Notes: generated from the letters alone by a model not told the origin. A stretch of 25,859 nt of DNA from Deltaproteobacteria bacterium (GCA_016218095.1 JACREV010000072.1:1-25859); one strand, 5' to 3'. Numbered from the stretch's first letter, positions 1-8,976 are shown. Numbers and translations are program-made.

Positions 1-22
1 AAACATAGATTGATATTATAAA

Positions 23-1213
23 ATGCCGGAACGCGAAGAGATAATAGCTACACGGGAAGTGACCCTGCACATGGGGCCGCAGCACCCGTCCACCCACGGG
101 GTCCTTCACCTCATCCTCGACCTCCAGGGCGAAAAGATAATGAACGTGGAGCCTGACATCGGTTACCTCCACAGGGGGACCGAAAAGATAGCCGAGAACC
201 TCCTCTACCACCAGTTCGTCCCCTATACCGACAGGCTCGACTACATGTGCGCGATGTCGAATAACCTCGCGTACGTGATGGCGGTCGAAAAGCTCCTCGG
301 CATCGAGATAACCGAGCGCGCGAAGTACATAAGGGTGATATCCGCCGAGCTCTCGAGGATAGCCGGGCACCTCCTCGCGCTCGGCGCGTGGGCGCTCGAC
401 TTGGGCGCCATGACCATACTCCTGTACGCGATGAGAGAGCGGGAGATAGTCCTCGACATATTCGAGGAGATCTGCGGCGCGAGGATGACGCTCAGCTACC
501 TCCGGGTCGGCGGCGTAAGGTACGACTTTACGGATTCCATTAAGGAGTCCATCAAGAGGCTCCTCGAACTCCTCCCGAAGAGGCTCGACGAGTACGAGAA
601 GATACTCCTCGGCAACAGGATATGGATACAGAGGAACAAGGGCGTCGGCGTCATCACCGGGGAGGACGCCATCGCGCTGGGTCTTAGCGGTCCGGCTCTC
701 CGCGCGAGCGGCGTCAAATGGGACATAAGGAAGGACGAGCCCTATCTCGTCTACGACAGGTTTGAGTTCGACACGCCCTTAGGAGAGAACGGCGACTGCC
801 TCGACAGGTATAACGTGAGGTTCGAGGAGATAAAGCAGTCGATGAGGATAATAAAACAGGCGTTAAGGGACCTCCCCGAAGGCCCGTTCAACGTGGACAT
901 GCCGAGCCTCGTGCCTCCGCCGAAGCCCGACGTCTACGGGAACATGGAGAACCTCATCCACCACTTCAAGTATGTCTCGCAGGGGTTCAAGGCGCCGAAG
1001 GGCGAGGTCTACTCGGCTATAGAGGCGCCCAAGGGCGAGCTCGGTGTATATATCGTGAGCGACGGGTCTGAAAAGCCCTACAGGTTGAAGCTCCGCGTGC
1101 CGTCGTTCCACAACCTCCAGACCATAAACCACATGTCGAAGGGGAGATACCTCGCCGACGTCGTCGCGATAGTATCGAGCCTCGACCCGGTCTTCGGCGA
1201 GTGCGACAAGTAA
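23..1213 (+). CDS. nuoD: NADH-quinone oxidoreductase subunit D (49 kDa)
   Basis: Complex I peripheral-arm subunit of 396 aa that, with NuoB and NuoH, forms the quinone-reduction site near cluster N2. The N-terminal block MGPQHPSTHG (residues 17-26) is the family signature loop with the quinone-site histidines. The block around Y84 (NLAYVMAVEKLLG) carries the conserved quinone-binding tyrosine. The protein is a plain NuoD of about the usual 400 aa, not a NuoCD fusion, so a separate nuoC is expected upstream. The ATG lies only 22 bp into the window and no clear Shine-Dalgarno is visible before it. nuoE follows after 22 bp. The family assignment is very secure. Confidence 0.98.
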   Translation: MPEREEIIATREVTLHMGPQHPSTHGVLHLILDLQGEKIMNVEPDIGYLHRGTEKIAENLLYHQFVPYTDRLDYMCAMSNNLAYVMAVEKLLGIEITERAKYIRVISAELSRIAGHLLALGAWALDLGAMTILLYAMREREIVLDIFEEICGARMTLSYLRVGGVRYDFTDSIKESIKRLLELLPKRLDEYEKILLGNRIWIQRNKGVGVITGEDAIALGLSGPALRASGVKWDIRKDEPYLVYDRFEFDTPLGENGDCLDRYNVRFEEIKQSMRIIKQALRDLPEGPFNVDMPSLVPPPKPDVYGNMENLIHHFKYVSQGFKAPKGEVYSAIEAPKGELGVYIVSDGSEKPYRLKLRVPSFHNLQTINHMSKGRYLADVVAIVSSLDPVFGECDK

Positions 1214-1235
1214 TAAGGATATAAAAGGCAAGGCT

Positions 1236-1706
1236 ATGCTCTCAGAGGAAGCGAAAAAAGAGATAGAGAAGGCCCTCAGGAAGTACCCGAACAAGCGCTC
1301 CGCGGTGATGGACGCGCTCCGCTCCGCCCAGAAGGACCGGGGGGGGCACCTCGAGAAGGCCGACATGGACGAGATAGCCGTTATCCTCGAGATGAACCCC
1401 GTCGAGGTAAACGCCGCCGCGGCCTTCTATACGATGTACAATATCGACAAGCCCGTGGGCAAGTACCATATACAGGTATGCAGGAACATCTCCTGCTCGC
1501 TCCTCGGCGCCGAGCACCTCATAAAGCACATGGAGCGGACCCTTAACATCAAGACCGGCGAGACGACCGCGGACAAGAAGTTCACGCTCTCGACGGTCGA
1601 GTGCCTCGGCTCCTGCGGGACCGCGCCGATGATGCAGATAAACGACGACTACCACGAGAACCTGGACGAGGCGAAGGTCGAAGAAATACTGAAGGGCCTC
1701 GAATAA
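1236..1706 (+). CDS. nuoE: NADH-quinone oxidoreductase subunit E (24 kDa)
   Basis: Thioredoxin-fold [2Fe-2S] protein of 156 aa that holds cluster N1a in the NADH-dehydrogenase module of complex I, paired with NuoF. The ligands are visible as C82-x4-C87 (CRNISC) and C123-x3-C127 (CLGSC). The N-terminal helical part (residues about 1-60) matches the family's FMN-proximal helices. The ATG follows an AAGGCAAGG-like Shine-Dalgarno. nuoF starts 18 bp after the stop, as expected for an operon. Length is normal for bacterial NuoE. Confidence 0.97.
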   Translation: MLSEEAKKEIEKALRKYPNKRSAVMDALRSAQKDRGGHLEKADMDEIAVILEMNPVEVNAAAAFYTMYNIDKPVGKYHIQVCRNISCSLLGAEHLIKHMERTLNIKTGETTADKKFTLSTVECLGSCGTAPMMQINDDYHENLDEAKVEEILKGLE

Positions 1707-1724
1707 CCGTAAAACAAAGACGGC

Positions 1725-2984
<1,260 letters not shown>

Positions 2985-3011
2985 AGGATTGCTGAAAGAC
3001 ACGAGTTTGTT

Positions 3012-3132
3012 CAGGTTGCTCAAAAAGCTCCAGATGCGAGGCGTCGAGGAGCAAGGAGTGAGGCGTGCTCTTTGTACGCCGCAGAGACGAGCGACGAAGA
3101 CAACAAAGCAGATGGGCTTTTTCAGCAACCTG
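3012..3132. repeat. Palindromic intergenic repeat, copy 1 (intact)
   Basis: A 121-bp element with 17-bp terminal inverted repeats: CAGGTTGCTCAAAAAGC at 3012-3028 and its complement at 3116-3132, with one mismatch. A central hairpin GGCGTGC/GTACGCC sits at 3062-3080. The same core and parts of the flanks recur at 8014-8122, and the core recurs at 18138-18242. It fills most of the nuoF-nuoG gap. The reading frame of nuoG runs back into it, so an upstream ATG at 3072 lies inside the repeat and is not a credible start. No transposase is present; it behaves like a REP- or MITE-type element. A related fragment ATTGCTGAAAGAC sits just upstream. Confidence 0.85.
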
Positions 3133-3143
3133 GTAGGGACAAG

Positions 3144-5648
3144 ATGGTAACCGTAAAGATAAACGGAAAAGAAATAACCGTGGAGGATAATACCCTTATC
3201 CTCGACGCGGCCCGCCACGCGGGATACGAGATACCGACCTTCTGCTACCAGGCCGACCTCGTCGGCATAGGTTCGTGCAGGATGTGTCTCGTCGAGATAG
3301 AGGGGCAGAAAAAGCTCCAGCCCTCGTGCGTCACGCCCGTCCTCCACGGCATGTCGATAAACACCGAGACGCCGACGGTAATGTCCGCGCGCGCCTCGAT
3401 GCTCGAATTCCTCCTCGCCAACCACGCCCTCGACTGCCCGGTATGTGACAAGGGCGGAGAGTGCGAGCTCCAGGACATGGTCTACAGGTACGGCCCGCAC
3501 AAGGGGAGGCACGCCGAGCCGAAGTTCAAGTTCCAGGAAAAGGACTACGCCCTGAGCCCCGTCATAATAAAGAACTCGAACAGGTGCGTTCAGTGCATGA
3601 AGTGCGTAAGAGTCTGCAGGGAGGTCGTCGGCGCCAATGTCCTTGGAGCCCTCGGCAGGGGCGACCACCAGGAGGAGACGAGCTTTTTCCGGCACTTCCT
3701 CGACTGCGACCAGGACGGCAACTGCATAGAGGTCTGCCCGGTCGGTTGCTTCATGCGGCTACCGTACAGGTACAAGACGAGGCCGTGGGACCTTAAGGGC
3801 GCGGATACCATCTGCCAGTGGTGCGGTACCGGTTGCAGGATGGTCATAGAGGAGAGGGACGGCGTACTCATAAGGTCCAAGGCCCAGTTGGGCGTGGGGC
3901 TAAACAGCGAGACGCTCTGCGCGCGCGGCAGGTTCGGCAACGACTTCATGACCCGCGCCGAGAGGCTCAAAACCCCGCTCGTCAGAAGGTTTGGAAAACT
4001 GGAGCCCGCCTCATGGCAGGAGGCCCTCGCCGCTATAAAGGAGAACGTGCCGTCAGACGGCGAGAAGATCGGCGGCATCACTTCGCCCCGGCTTACGAAC
4101 GAAGAGCTCTATCTCTTCCAGAAGCTTTTCAGGACCATATTCGGCAGCTCCAATATCGATTCGAGCGCGCGGTTCGACGCCGACGCGGTCGAAGCGTTCA
4201 TAAAGGCCGCTTCGATGGACTCCGGCGGCGTATCGGTCTTCGACTGCATGGAGACCGATACCGTCCTTATAGTAGGCTCCCACGTGTCGGACGAGAACCC
4301 GGTAACGGATTACATAATAAGGCGCATAAGCGCCGGCAGGAGGATGAACCTCGTCATAGCCTCGCCCCGCGCCATGAAGCTCGACAGCTCCGCGAATTTA
4401 AGGATAAGGCACACGGCGGGCAAAGTCGGCGCGCTCCTCGAGTCGGTCATTCTCTCCCTTAACGCATCGAAGGTCGAAGGCGCGGGTTCGCTCGGCAATA
4501 TCGCGGCAGGGAGGCTCTCGTCCGTAACGGCCGAGGCCGGCGCGGCCGGCGAATCCGTCGAGTCGCTCGCCAGGAAGCTCAAGTCGTCCGAATCCGTCGC
4601 CATAATGGCAGGGACGGACTTCTTAAGATACCCCGAGGGGATCGCGAAGCTAGGGCTCTTGAAGGACCTGCTCAAGTCCTTGGGCAAGAAGGTATCGGTT
4701 CTGCCGCTCCTCGACAGGGCGAACCAGAGGGGCGCCTGGGAGATGGGCGTACACCCGTCTCTGGGGCCCGCGTACTCGAAGGCCGGAAAGTTGGGGCTAT
4801 CCACCGACGGGATGCTGGAAGCCGCCTCAAAGGGCGCGCTCGACTTCCTCTATATCGCGGGGTCGGACGTCGCCTCCATGTACCCTGACGAGGGTGCGGC
4901 AACGGCCGCGCTCGGCAAAGTCAAGTTCCTCGTGGTCCAGGACACCTTCATGACCGAGACCGCGCGGTTCGCGCACGTTGTGCTCCCCGGCGCGGCGTTC
5001 GGAGAGAAGGAAGGGACGTTCACTAACCAGGAGGGCAGGGCCCAGGTGATAAGGAGGCTCATGCACCCTCCGGGCAAGGCGAAGCCCGACCTCGACATAA
5101 TAAGGGCCATAGGCGAGAGGTTCGACCCGTCCTTCGGGCCCAAGAACTTCGTTCTCGCTCTCGACGAGATACGGTCCGGAAACCCGATGTACTCGAAGGT
5201 CTCTCTCGCCTTCAACAACAAGAGGAACAACGACAACAGGCTCGACCTTAAAGAGTCGCTCGTCCAGGCGTCCGCATCCGCCTCCCCCTCATCCAGGGAG
5301 TTCGCGGCAAAGGCCCCTGTTGCAAGCGCGGAATACCCCTTCAGGCTTATCACCGGCAACCACCTCTTCCACTCCGGAAAAGGCACGATGAGGTCCGAGA
5401 CCCTCTCCGGGCTCCTTAAGGCGGCTGTCGTCGAGATAAGCGAAGAGGACGCATTGAGCCTCGGGCTTAAGAACGGGGAGAGGGTAAGGGTCAAATCAAA
5501 GGACTACGAGGCGGTCGTTATTTTAAGGACCGCGAGGGGCTCGAAAAACGGCCACGCGTTCCTCGCCGAGAACTTCGAGGACTGCCCGGTGAACAGGTTC
5601 CTGAAGCGCGGCGAAGGCCCGCCGATGGTGTCCATAACGAGGGCCTGA
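3144..5648 (+). CDS. nuoG: NADH-quinone oxidoreductase subunit G (75 kDa)
   Basis: Iron-sulfur wire subunit of complex I, 834 aa from the chosen start. Seen in order: a [2Fe-2S] ferredoxin domain with C34, C45, C48, C62 (N1b); the His-Cys cluster motif H94...C98-x2-C101-x5-C107 (N5); a ferredoxin-like block with C148-x2-C151-x2-C154-x3-C158 and C188, C194, C198, C202 (N4 region); then a molybdopterin-oxidoreductase-like domain starting with C224-x2-C227-x3-C231...C259, which supports the extra N7 cluster. A degenerate formate-dehydrogenase-like C-terminal part and a final Mo-cofactor-dinucleotide-like segment follow. The ATG at 3144 was preferred over 3072 because it begins the conserved domain and the earlier one lies in a repeat. 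A GTAGGGA sequence precedes it. Confidence 0.96.
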   Translation: MVTVKINGKEITVEDNTLILDAARHAGYEIPTFCYQADLVGIGSCRMCLVEIEGQKKLQPSCVTPVLHGMSINTETPTVMSARASMLEFLLANHALDCPVCDKGGECELQDMVYRYGPHKGRHAEPKFKFQEKDYALSPVIIKNSNRCVQCMKCVRVCREVVGANVLGALGRGDHQEETSFFRHFLDCDQDGNCIEVCPVGCFMRLPYRYKTRPWDLKGADTICQWCGTGCRMVIEERDGVLIRSKAQLGVGLNSETLCARGRFGNDFMTRAERLKTPLVRRFGKLEPASWQEALAAIKENVPSDGEKIGGITSPRLTNEELYLFQKLFRTIFGSSNIDSSARFDADAVEAFIKAASMDSGGVSVFDCMETDTVLIVGSHVSDENPVTDYIIRRISAGRRMNLVIASPRAMKLDSSANLRIRHTAGKVGALLESVILSLNASKVEGAGSLGNIAAGRLSSVTAEAGAAGESVESLARKLKSSESVAIMAGTDFLRYPEGIAKLGLLKDLLKSLGKKVSVLPLLDRANQRGAWEMGVHPSLGPAYSKAGKLGLSTDGMLEAASKGALDFLYIAGSDVASMYPDEGAATAALGKVKFLVVQDTFMTETARFAHVVLPGAAFGEKEGTFTNQEGRAQVIRRLMHPPGKAKPDLDIIRAIGERFDPSFGPKNFVLALDEIRSGNPMYSKVSLAFNNKRNNDNRLDLKESLVQASASASPSSREFAAKAPVASAEYPFRLITGNHLFHSGKGTMRSETLSGLLKAAVVEISEEDALSLGLKNGERVRVKSKDYEAVVILRTARGSKNGHAFLAENFEDCPVNRFLKRGEGPPMVSITRA

Positions 5649-5660
5649 GGGCCGGATGGG

Positions 5661-5715
5661 CTAAGGGGGCTAAGGGGGCTAAGGGGGCTAAGGGGGCTAA
5701 GGGGGCTAAGGGGGG
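5661..5715 (+). repeat. 9-bp tandem repeat CTAAGGGGG x6 (G-run array)
   Basis: Six head-to-tail copies of CTAAGGGGG begin 13 bp after the nuoG stop. They continue as TTTAAGGGGGG and GGGG runs to about 5732. On the + strand this gives at least six runs of five or more G separated by 4-nt loops, an arrangement that can form a G-quadruplex in DNA or RNA. It sits between nuoG and the CNB-domain gene, just before a candidate promoter. The minus strand reads through it as Leu-Ala-Pro repeats, which is a by-product of the 9-bp period. Confidence 0.9.
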
Positions 5716-5763
5716 TTTAAGGGGGGCCGGGGTTGAAACCGAGGGCTCCGGGCGGATAGGCGA

Positions 5764-5793
5764 CTGACGCATTCGACCGCGTTCGGATATATT
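5764..5793 (+). promoter_or_regulatory. Candidate sigma-70 promoter before the CNB gene
   Basis: CTGACG (5764-5769) and TATATT (5788-5793) are separated by 18 bp. This is close to consensus, in a local AT-rich patch of an otherwise GC-rich region. It would allow the CNB gene and the downstream nuo genes to be transcribed separately from nuoD-G. This is a pattern match only. Confidence 0.4.
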
Positions 5794-5820
5794 GATCAAA
5801 TCAAGTAAGGGAAGCGCAAT

Positions 5821-5837
5821 AGGCGGCTTGTCCGCCT
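5821..5837 (+). other. Small leader hairpin before the CNB gene
   Basis: AGGCGG-CTTGT-CCGCCT forms a perfect 6-bp stem with a 5-nt loop, just upstream of the strong Shine-Dalgarno GGAGGGA (5845-5851) of the CNB gene. No T-run follows, so it is not a canonical terminator. It could influence translation or RNA stability. Confidence 0.4.
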
Positions 5838-5855
5838 AAAATCGGAGGGATTGTC

Positions 5856-6326
5856 ATGGTAGACCCCAAGCTTTTGAGGGAGCTGGCTTTTTTCTCGGAC
5901 CTTTCTGACAACGAGCTCGCGATAGTAGCTAAGATCATCAAAAAGAAGGACTTCAAGCTCGGAGATACCATATTCAAGGAGTCCGAGGACGGCGCGTCCA
6001 TCTATGTTATAAAAAAGGGCGAGGTGAAGGCCTGCAAGATAGCCCCCGACGGGGAGCTCTTCACGCTCACCATAATGAAGGACGGGGATATATTCGGAGA
6101 GATGAGCTTCCTTGACGGGAGACCCAGGTCGGCGACTGTAGTCGCGGTCTCGGACATAGAGACCTATATGATAGAGAAGGCGGAGTTCGAGACGCTCGTA
6201 GACGGTAACCCGAGGATAATCTACAAGCTCCTCAAGAACATCGTCTTTACCATACACTCGATAGTCCGCGGCATGAACTCGCGCTACATAGAGATGATCA
6301 ACTACATGTGGGGCAGGAGAAGGTAA
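5856..6326 (+). CDS. Stand-alone cyclic-nucleotide-binding (CRP/PKA-type) domain protein
   Basis: A 156-aa protein made almost entirely of one cNMP-binding beta-roll domain. The N-terminal helix LLRELAFFSDLSDNELA (6-22) and the phosphate-binding cassette FGEMSFLDGRPRSATV (80-95) are typical; E82 and R91 correspond to the usual ribose and cyclic-phosphate contacts, so nucleotide binding looks possible. There is no helix-turn-helix, transmembrane segment or catalytic domain after it, only about 50 helical residues. It is therefore not a CRP-type transcription factor. It lies between nuoG and nuoH in the operon, with a good Shine-Dalgarno. A role as a regulatory or accessory protein of complex I is inference; the ligand is unknown. 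Confidence 0.9.
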   Translation: MVDPKLLRELAFFSDLSDNELAIVAKIIKKKDFKLGDTIFKESEDGASIYVIKKGEVKACKIAPDGELFTLTIMKDGDIFGEMSFLDGRPRSATVVAVSDIETYMIEKAEFETLVDGNPRIIYKLLKNIVFTIHSIVRGMNSRYIEMINYMWGRRR

Positions 6327-6396
6327 GGGGGCCTGAAAGGCCGCAGTGCGTATCAGAACGGAATAAGAAGTAAAAGGGCTCAAACCAGGGAACAGG

Positions 6397-7431
6397 ATGC
6401 CGGATACATCGACAATAATAGAGTTCATACTCATAATCGTCAAGGCGGGGGCCATCGCGATGGTCCTCTTCGGACTGCCGTTGCCCCTTACCTGGCTCGA
6501 GAGGAAGATAGCCGGGCACATACAGGTGAGGCTCGGGCCTTATAGGGTCGGCCCCCACGGCCTCCTCCAGCCCTTCGCGGACATGATCAAGCTCCTCATG
6601 AAGGAGGACATCATCCCGTACAAGGCGGACAAGCTCCTCTTCGTCATAGCGCCGCTGCTGGCGATGGTGCCGGCGTTCGCCGTCTTCGCGGCGATACCGT
6701 TCGGCGAGAAGGTGACTATACCGGGGTTGGACTACGAGCTTACACTCTATCTGTCGGATATGAACGTCGGCATCCTCTACATACTCGCGATGTCCGGGCT
6801 CGGCATATACGGCATAATACTCGGCGGGTGGGCGTCTAACAGCAAGTACTCGCTCTTGGGCGGCCTGCGCTCCTCCGCCCAGATGATAAGCTACGAGATA
6901 GCGGTGAGCTTCGCGGTCATAGGCGTTGTCATGCTCGCGAACTCCTTAAGCCTCCTGGACATAGTAAGGGCGCAGGGCGGGAACATCCTCCACTGGAACA
7001 TCCTGTACCTCCCTGTCGGGCCGGTCTGGTTCTTCATATTCATCATAGGGTCGACAGCCGAGATAAACAGGATACCCTTCGACCTTCCGGAGGACGAAGG
7101 CACGCTCGCGGCGGGCTTCCACACCGAGTACAGCGGCATGAAGTTCGCCTTCTTCATGCTCGCCGAGTACATCGCGATGGTGACGGTATCCGTCCTCGCC
7201 GTGATACTCTTCTTCGGAGGCTGGAACGCGCCGTTTTATATCCCGCTCCCGATACCGCCGATATTCTGGTTCGTAGCGAAGGTGGCGTTCTTCATCTACC
7301 TCTTCATGTGGGTAAGGTTCACGCTCCCGAGGTACAGATACGACCAGCTCATGAACATAGGATGGAAGATACTGTTGCCGCTCTCGCTCGTAAACGTGCT
7401 CGTAACCGGCCTCATGAGGCTTTATCTTTAG
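6397..7431 (+). CDS. nuoH: NADH-quinone oxidoreductase subunit H
   Basis: Multi-pass membrane subunit, 344 aa, that links the quinone chamber to the proton-pumping arm. The first loop WLERKIAGHIQVRLGPYRVG (29-48) and the block INRIPFDLPEDEGTLAAGFH with the following TEYSGMKF are diagnostic. The acidic loop here reads PEDEG where many homologues read PEAES. About eight hydrophobic segments are seen. A Shine-Dalgarno-like CAGGGAACAGG precedes the ATG. It is separated from the CNB gene by 70 bp with a small GGCCT/AGGCC hairpin, and from nuoI by 9 bp. Confidence 0.97.
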   Translation: MPDTSTIIEFILIIVKAGAIAMVLFGLPLPLTWLERKIAGHIQVRLGPYRVGPHGLLQPFADMIKLLMKEDIIPYKADKLLFVIAPLLAMVPAFAVFAAIPFGEKVTIPGLDYELTLYLSDMNVGILYILAMSGLGIYGIILGGWASNSKYSLLGGLRSSAQMISYEIAVSFAVIGVVMLANSLSLLDIVRAQGGNILHWNILYLPVGPVWFFIFIIGSTAEINRIPFDLPEDEGTLAAGFHTEYSGMKFAFFMLAEYIAMVTVSVLAVILFFGGWNAPFYIPLPIPPIFWFVAKVAFFIYLFMWVRFTLPRYRYDQLMNIGWKILLPLSLVNVLVTGLMRLYL

Positions 7432-7440
7432 GGAAAAGTA

Positions 7441-8013
7441 ATGGCAGAAGACAAGGGAAGCATACTTGAGCTTATAAAGAAGGTCCTCTTCACGGACTTC
7501 GTGAAGGGCCTTACGGTCACGCTCGGGTACAACGTGTCGAGGTCGATCACGCACAAGTACCCGGACGAGGAGAAGTGGGTCCCGTACAGGCGTTTCAGGG
7601 GCGTCCACACCTTGAACAGGACCGAGGACGGACGCGAGCTCTGTGTCGCCTGCGAGCTATGCTCCAAGGCCTGCCCGACCCAGTGCATAACCGTCATCCC
7701 CATGGAGGACGACACGGGCAGGGGCATCGCCGACAGGGTTGCGAAGGTCTGGAAGGTCGACCTTGTCAGGTGCCTGTATTGCGGGTACTGCGAGGACGCG
7801 TGCCCGACGCGCGCGGTGCGCTTAAGCAGGGAATACGAGCTCGCCTGCACGGACTTGAGCTGTACGGTACGGCAGAGGGAAGAGCTCTTGAAGCCCGTCC
7901 AGGTGCCTGAGTCGTTCGAGGGCGGGGTGGTGGCCAAGTCCGAGTTCCTCCGCTCCAAGAGGGGCATAAAGGTGAAGGTGGACCTCTCAAGCACCAGAAA
8001 AAGGTCGCTCTGA
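7441..8013 (+). CDS. nuoI: NADH-quinone oxidoreductase subunit I (two [4Fe-4S])
   Basis: A 190-aa ferredoxin-type subunit that carries clusters N6a and N6b and passes electrons to N2. Two complete motifs are visible: C68-x2-C71-x2-C74-x3-C78-P and C111-x2-C114-x2-C117-x3-C121-P. The N-terminal amphipathic helix (about residues 8-30) would lie on the membrane, as is usual. A basic C-terminal tail follows. The stop codon is immediately followed by repeat copy 2, the second spot where the palindromic element breaks the operon. Confidence 0.97.
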   Translation: MAEDKGSILELIKKVLFTDFVKGLTVTLGYNVSRSITHKYPDEEKWVPYRRFRGVHTLNRTEDGRELCVACELCSKACPTQCITVIPMEDDTGRGIADRVAKVWKVDLVRCLYCGYCEDACPTRAVRLSREYELACTDLSCTVRQREELLKPVQVPESFEGGVVAKSEFLRSKRGIKVKVDLSSTRKRSL

Positions 8014-8122
8014 CAGGTTGCTCAAAAGGCATCGGACGCGGGGCGTAGAGAATCGGGGAATCGGGGCGTGCTTTTTTGTACGCCGCAGGACAGGGCAAGA
8101 AGACAACGAAGCAGACGGGCTC
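8014..8122. repeat. Palindromic intergenic repeat, copy 2 (right arm decayed)
   Basis: Begins with CAGGTTGCTCAAAAGGC directly after the nuoI stop, matching the left arm of the copy at 3012. The central hairpin GGCGTGC-T6-GTACGCC is at 8065-8084. The segment AAGACAACGAAGCAGACGGGC (8099-8119 region) matches copy 1, but the right inverted arm is degenerate and is replaced by sequence containing the nuoJ Shine-Dalgarno. The nuoJ frame stays open back through the repeat, so an ATG at 8018 is not a likely start. Confidence 0.8.
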
Positions 8123-8149
8123 TGGGAGGTCTGCCAAGGAAAGAGAAGG

Positions 8150-8671
8150 ATGATAGAGCAGTTTTTCTTCTACATGTTCGCCATCGTGGCGATCGTCACT
8201 GCGGTGCTGGTGATCTCCGTAAGGAACCCGGTGCACAGCGCCTTTTACCTTATCGTCTGCTTCCTGCAGGTCGCGGCGATATTCATACTGCTCCGCTCGC
8301 CGTTCCTCGCCGCCGTTCAGGTCTTCATCTACGTCGGCGCGATAATGGTCTTGTTCCTCTTCGCGGTCCTGGTATTGGATATCGGGAGAGAGCAGTTCAG
8401 GGAGCGCTTCCACGGCCAGACGGTCCCGGCGCTTGTCGCTATAGCCGGGCTCTTTGTCGTCATGGGCATACTCCTCGTATCAGGCAGGATAACCGCGCCG
8501 CTCGGGCCTTTTGACGAGCCGGCGCTTATGAAAAACACCGAGGTCATAGGAAAGTCGCTCTACACGAGCTACATATTCCCGTTCGAGATAGTATCCATCC
8601 TGCTTCTGATCGCGCTTATCGGCGCGGTCGTCCTCGTCATGAGGGAGCGGGGCAAGGAGAACAAGGACTGA
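8150..8671 (+). CDS. nuoJ: NADH-quinone oxidoreductase subunit J
   Basis: Membrane subunit of 173 aa with about five transmembrane segments. It contains the mobile TM3-type stretch YVGAIMVLFLFAVLVLDI that is characteristic of NuoJ and sits next to NuoK in the proton path. The start at 8150 was chosen because it follows AAGGAAAGAGAAGG and begins the family-typical first helix. The open frame upstream is repeat DNA. The stop overlaps the nuoK start (TGATG), indicating translational coupling. Confidence 0.94.
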   Translation: MIEQFFFYMFAIVAIVTAVLVISVRNPVHSAFYLIVCFLQVAAIFILLRSPFLAAVQVFIYVGAIMVLFLFAVLVLDIGREQFRERFHGQTVPALVAIAGLFVVMGILLVSGRITAPLGPFDEPALMKNTEVIGKSLYTSYIFPFEIVSILLLIALIGAVVLVMRERGKENKD

Positions 8672-8976
8672 TGGCGCTTACGCTCACACACTACCTGGTC
8701 TTGAGCTTCATCCTGTTCCTCGTGGGCATGGCGGGGGTGTTGCTCCGCCGCAACATCATCATAGTGCTCATGTCGCTCGAACTCATATTCAACTCCGTGA
8801 ACATCAGCCTCGCGGCGTTCTCGTACTTCCTCCAGAACCTGAACGGGACGATATTCGTCGTATTCAACATCACTATCGCGGCGGCCGAGGCGGCCATCGG
8901 CCTTGCCATACTCGTCGCCGTCTACCGCAGACGCCAGACGGTCAATGTCGACGAGCTTGACGAGATGAGGGGTTAA
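8671..8976 (+). CDS. nuoK: NADH-quinone oxidoreductase subunit K
   Basis: A 101-aa, three-helix membrane subunit homologous to MrpC. Two buried glutamates essential to the proton path are present: E37 in LMSLELIFNSVN and E73 in ITIAAAEAAIGL. Length is standard. The ATG overlaps the nuoJ stop by one base, and nuoL starts 2 bp after its stop. Only one nuoK is present even though nuoM is duplicated. Confidence 0.97.
   Translation: MALTLTHYLVLSFILFLVGMAGVLLRRNIIIVLMSLELIFNSVNISLAAFSYFLQNLNGTIFVVFNITIAAAEAAIGLAILVAVYRRRQTVNVDELDEMRG

Noticed and set aside
3072..3143. 24-codon N-terminal extension of nuoG
   Set aside because: It lies inside the palindromic repeat; the conserved ferredoxin domain begins right at the ATG at 3144, which has its own ribosome site.
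5518..5799. Minus-strand protein with Leu-Ala-Pro repeats
   Set aside because: The repeat comes from the 9-bp period of the G-run array; no ribosome site or domain supports it.
8018..8149. 44-codon N-terminal extension of nuoJ
   Set aside because: It translates repeat copy 2, is Arg-rich and unlike NuoJ; the ATG at 8150 follows a good ribosome site and starts the first membrane helix.
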